Part shown: positions 61,045-64,000 of the stretch, one piece after another | Numbering within the stretch: position 1 is the stretch's first letter | How the letters are laid out: each line of letters opens with the position of its first letter | Position numbers and translations under genes: made by a program | Notes under the pieces: generated by a model | What the model was told of the DNA's origin: nothing | Seen by the model: only the letters and a program-made list of their open reading frames with translations | The model's database searches: none | NCBI RefSeq assembly: GCF_900106755.1 | Contig: NZ_FNNN01000030.1 | Coordinates: forward strand, 1 to 64,000 | Length of the DNA: 64,000 nucleotides | Reading direction: 5' to 3' | Origin: Bacteroides faecis MAJ27 | Lineage (GTDB): Bacteria > Bacteroidota > Bacteroidia > Bacteroidales > Bacteroidaceae

Positions 61045-62319
61045 TCAAATTATTTTAATCCATTTTACATAACGATGCATTTTCTTGTAAAAATCTTCAA
61101 TTGAAATCTTTTTCTGCTTAAATAGCACCCATTGCTTCTCTGCATAATTTTGAATAGCATATTCTTGCCTTCCTCTAATAGAAAACTTCGTTATTTCTTT
61201 CAAAGAGAATTGCATATTAGAAATAGAATAGGGAATCCTAAATCCTTTACTAGCATAAAATTTATATTTAAAAATATTTTGTTTCTTCTTTCTAAGTACT
61301 AACCCTACATTACTTTGTGCTTGAATTGCAGAATCGATAGTAACCACTTTTACATTTTCAATTTGAGTAAAATAATTATTAGTAAATTCGGCTATATTCT
61401 CATTTCTAACAATGCAAATAGAAGTTCCTAATTCATCATACCGATGCTCTTGTAACCAAGCATCCATGAAAACAATATCTGCATATTCTGCAAATATGTC
61501 GTTACATAAATTACAAGCTTTGTAATGAAAAAGTTTATTAAGATAAGCAAAACCAAATTCTTCTTGTCGAAAATGACTTCTTATAACTTCATTATTAGTA
61601 AATTGCAACTTAATAGAATAATTACTATTAGTCACATTTTTCTCTTTTTCCCTAAATGTTATTCTTTTTACCTCGTCAAGACTATGACCATAGAAATTAC
61701 TAATATATTCAACCAGCCCCTTTCCTGGCATTCCTCCGCAAACCAAACCTGCTAGAACTAAAATTCGTTCTTCCAATTTTTTATATCTCTTTTGTAAAAT
61801 TCTAATAGCTTTAGCTTGACAAGGAAGAACAACAATAGCATAACGAGCATCATTTTTTAAAATATATTCTATCATTTCAGACATTTCAACAGGATAATAA
61901 GCCGATTTTGAATTCTGAATCAATCTACTAGGCTCAGATACAAAACTATATTTATAAAATTGAGTTGAATCTGAATTTTCCTTTAAACAAACAACAGTAT
62001 CTACAATATCTCCCTTTAAAAGTCCATATAAAAATGAAGTTAAAAGCCCTCCCGAAGCACTCGTTTTCCTATATCTATCATCGTACCCTTTATAACAATT
62101 TAAATAGTTACCTGTTATCGTATTATATTGAGCCTGTTTGGGTATTAGAATATTTTCATAAATAGGACAGACTTTCTCACAAATACCACACTCAAGACAC
62201 TGCTCTTTAGCAATTACCATTTCATATCTTCCCAATACATCTTCTTGCAATTTTACACATTTCTGCGGACAAGCAAATTTACAAGCTCCACAACCTATGC
62301 AAAAATCTTTTTTTCTCAT
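61045..62319 (-). CDS. Coenzyme F420 hydrogenase beta-subunit-like iron-sulphur protein
   Basis: 424 residues. Two 4Fe-4S motifs at the start (CIGCGACKFACPQKC and CLECGICEKVCP), then the FrhB N- and C-terminal domains (KTSASGGLLTSFLYGL, VVLPCQAKAIRILQKRYKKL, VCGGMPGKGLVEYIS). Bacteroides do not make F420, so this is a redox protein of the family acting on a glycan precursor. It is regularly found beside pyruvyl transferases. Confidence 0.9.
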   Translation of the reverse strand: MRKKDFCIGCGACKFACPQKCVKLQEDVLGRYEMVIAKEQCLECGICEKVCPIYENILIPKQAQYNTITGNYLNCYKGYDDRYRKTSASGGLLTSFLYGLLKGDIVDTVVCLKENSDSTQFYKYSFVSEPSRLIQNSKSAYYPVEMSEMIEYILKNDARYAIVVLPCQAKAIRILQKRYKKLEERILVLAGLVCGGMPGKGLVEYISNFYGHSLDEVKRITFREKEKNVTNSNYSIKLQFTNNEVIRSHFRQEEFGFAYLNKLFHYKACNLCNDIFAEYADIVFMDAWLQEHRYDELGTSICIVRNENIAEFTNNYFTQIENVKVVTIDSAIQAQSNVGLVLRKKKQNIFKYKFYASKGFRIPYSISNMQFSLKEITKFSIRGRQEYAIQNYAEKQWVLFKQKKISIEDFYKKMHRYVKWIKII

Positions 62320-62326
62320 CTATGAT

Positions 62327-63262
62327 TTATTTTATAAAAAAAGACTTGAATTTTCTTTTAATCCGGAAGGCATATTCATTAATAAATTCTTCTATCAATT
62401 CATTAACTTTCCCTCTATATGGATTAATTTCCCTAATATCGCAAACTTCAACAGTTCCTGCAAAAGGAATAAAACTATCAGGAGCCACATAATAGCAATC
62501 ATGATTATTTATAGTCCCAGTATAAGCTCGTTTTTGGAGATGAATGTAACAAAATTCCTCATAGTGTAAAGTTCCACAAGATTCAAACACTCTATAACAT
62601 TCTCCATTCTTCATAAAGAAAGCTTGTGACATATAATTTTTGAAACTCGGTCCTACAAGTTTCATTCTTTTTACAAAGTAATTAATGTCCGCACAATCTC
62701 TTTTTTCATATAGAGGAAGCTTATTATACTCAAAAATCTTATCAATCCCATAGACTTCATCAAAAACACAACTCTTGGATGTTGAGATCACATATTTATA
62801 ATTTCCGACTAGACTACCTTCTAATTTAAAATAGAGATTACATTTATCCGAATTTCTATATAAAGAAAAATGTCCTAATGGATATATTTTATCATATTTG
62901 TCTAGAAGTTCATCTGTAACAAATTTGCGAATATTTCCAAAAATAACATCCATATCACAATGCCCCCAAAAATCATATCCAATTAGTTCTTTCTGAAAAA
63001 TATATCCAAACATAGGCCGAAAATCACAGGATTTATATGGTTTATCCAATACTATTTTCTCTTTCATCCCTATTTGTATTCTTTCACGCAATTCTTGCAA
63101 TGTCATATTCTTTAAAATAACATTAGGAGGACAATTTTGTATTGTTTGATCTGTTATTAGTAAAAAATCAATTGTATAATTGCGTTGACATGAATCAAGC
63201 CACAAATTACTGTAAATAGGAAATTTTCCCATATATACACAGATAACACAAATTCGATACAT
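62327..63262 (-). CDS. DUF6625 glycosyltransferase-like protein
   Basis: 311 residues from the methionine of MYRICVICVYMGKFP. Segments FLLITDQTIQNCPPNVILKNMTLQELRERI, KSCDFRPMFGYIF, and FWGHCDMDVIFGNIRKFV (DxD-like) agree with the DUF6625 family of capsule loci. Likely a nucleotide-sugar transferase; specificity unknown. Confidence 0.78.
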   Translation of the reverse strand: MYRICVICVYMGKFPIYSNLWLDSCQRNYTIDFLLITDQTIQNCPPNVILKNMTLQELRERIQIGMKEKIVLDKPYKSCDFRPMFGYIFQKELIGYDFWGHCDMDVIFGNIRKFVTDELLDKYDKIYPLGHFSLYRNSDKCNLYFKLEGSLVGNYKYVISTSKSCVFDEVYGIDKIFEYNKLPLYEKRDCADINYFVKRMKLVGPSFKNYMSQAFFMKNGECYRVFESCGTLHYEEFCYIHLQKRAYTGTINNHDCYYVAPDSFIPFAGTVEVCDIREINPYRGKVNELIEEFINEYAFRIKRKFKSFFIK

Positions 63263-63263
63263 A

Positions 63264-64000
63264 TTATTTATATTTTTGAGAAAGAGCAATACCTAAAGAA
63301 AAAACTAGGATGGAAGCACACCCAATATAGTGGACAAATATAGGCCCTCCTATAGAAGAATAAATTAACAAAAAGAAAAGTATAAAACCAGCTATTTTGA
63401 GTTGTTTTAAAGAAAATTCAATATTTACTATTTTAAAAAATAAGACCAAAATAAAAGCGTACAAAATAAAACTAATCCAACCAAATTGAGCAATAATCAT
63501 AGGCCAAAAATTATCGTTAAGAAACTGAGGCTGTTCCGCACTCATTCCATAATAAGAGGAAAAACCATATTCAGTATATAATGGAGAATAATTTACTTTA
63601 GCCATGTTTGATCCGTAAGTAGAAAAGCCCGCTCCAAATGGGAAAAAATTATTAGCAGTTATTAATCCATACAACAAAAACAGCCCCCTAGCAGTAATAT
63701 TATCTACGAAATAGAATTTTATTTGCCAATATGCACCTCCAAAACCAATCATCGCTAAAATAGCTAGAGATTTTAATGATATTCCTTTATAATATTTCAA
63801 AAGCCATATAAGAACAGTATAAGTTAAAACCATACCAATAGCTTTACCTCTTAATGTTAAAATCAAACAAAATAGTGTCAGTAATTTCAAGAAAATATAT
63901 TTTTTCCCAGTCATTCCTGATTGTAAATGTACAATTGACAATGCTATGATAAGGATAGATGCATAATCACCACTATTTGAATTAATAAAACGAAAATTTC
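63264..64000 (-). CDS. O-antigen ligase/polymerase-like membrane protein (partial)
   Basis: The frame continues past the right edge, so the N-terminus is missing; about 245 residues are visible. Multiple membrane segments and a large polar loop (GAGFSTYGSNMAKVNYSPLYTEYGFSSYYGMSAEQPQFLNDNFWPMIIAQFG) are typical of Wzy-type polysaccharide polymerases. The stop overlaps the 5' end of the DUF6625 frame closely, so the genes form one operon. Confidence 0.75.
   Translation of the reverse strand, partial: NFRFINSNSGDYASILIIALSIVHLQSGMTGKKYIFLKLLTLFCLILTLRGKAIGMVLTYTVLIWLLKYYKGISLKSLAILAMIGFGGAYWQIKFYFVDNITARGLFLLYGLITANNFFPFGAGFSTYGSNMAKVNYSPLYTEYGFSSYYGMSAEQPQFLNDNFWPMIIAQFGWISFILYAFILVLFFKIVNIEFSLKQLKIAGFILFFLLIYSSIGGPIFVHYIGCASILVFSLGIALSQKYK

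Overview
The window reads as the chromosome of a gut Bacteroides close to B. thetaiotaomicron or B. ovatus. The evidence is the 286-residue Bacteroides-type primary sigma factor, Bacteroides promoters (TTTG about 20 bp before TAnnTTTG), the gene order sigma factor / HtrA / dipeptide epimerase / NlpC-P60, many Bacteroidales-only families (DUF4494, DUF3871, DUF4468, DUF3078, VirE/VapE) and a capsule-type locus at the right edge. The species is inferred.

Layout. 1-573: leader and tandem promoters of an rRNA operon reading left out of the window, then a 22-bp-period repeat array. 574-11344: core genes (C11 protease, L,D-transpeptidase, RpoD, HtrA, murein-peptide epimerase and NlpC/P60 peptidase, RNase P RNA, BrkB, nitroreductase, riboflavin synthase). 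11752-21488: a 9.7-kb AT-rich integrative element with a tyrosine integrase at its right end. It sits in the terminator of the phosphate-transport operon, between 20-bp direct repeats, and carries a RepA-like ATPase, a winged-helix protein, a second small tyrosine recombinase, a BspA-type leucine-rich-repeat lipoprotein and other surface proteins. 21746-26321: phoU-pstBAC and divergent pstS. 26373-38959: core genes (glnS, TPR protein, DedA, DUF3078, tpx, HdeD, DUF4494, YggS, DHOD-like, PhoH, FolC, RidA, DUF805).

39120-56420: a VirE/VapE primase-helicase gene lies between 15-bp inverted repeats and beside a five-copy, 22-bp iteron-like array. The gene is cut in two by a 14.45-kb element (40039-54492) with a large serine integrase at its right end. 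Joining the flanks at the shared TTGTC restores an in-frame 692-residue protein. The element carries a replication-initiator-like protein, DUF3871, a radical-SAM protein, a small serine recombinase and a run of small lipoproteins and membrane proteins of unknown function. 56485-64000: the distal part of a surface-polysaccharide operon transcribed leftward (polymerase, DUF6625, F420-hydrogenase-beta-like protein, pyruvyl transferase, LicD, two glycosyltransferases, rfbC).

The most unusual signal is a pair of structured elements, one in each integrative element (16373-16632 and 46912-47209). They share almost no primary sequence, yet have the same helices with compensatory changes, the same short loops (AGGC, TGCC, TTC) and the same position: just 3' of a small site-specific recombinase (tyrosine type in one, serine type in the other) and just 5' of a block of lipoprotein and membrane-protein cargo. 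Each also has an inverted copy of one helix strand next to the recombinase. This may be an undescribed structured RNA or a folded recombination site linked to cargo modules. A second genome-scale pattern is a set of intergenic arrays with unrelated sequences but an identical 22-bp period.
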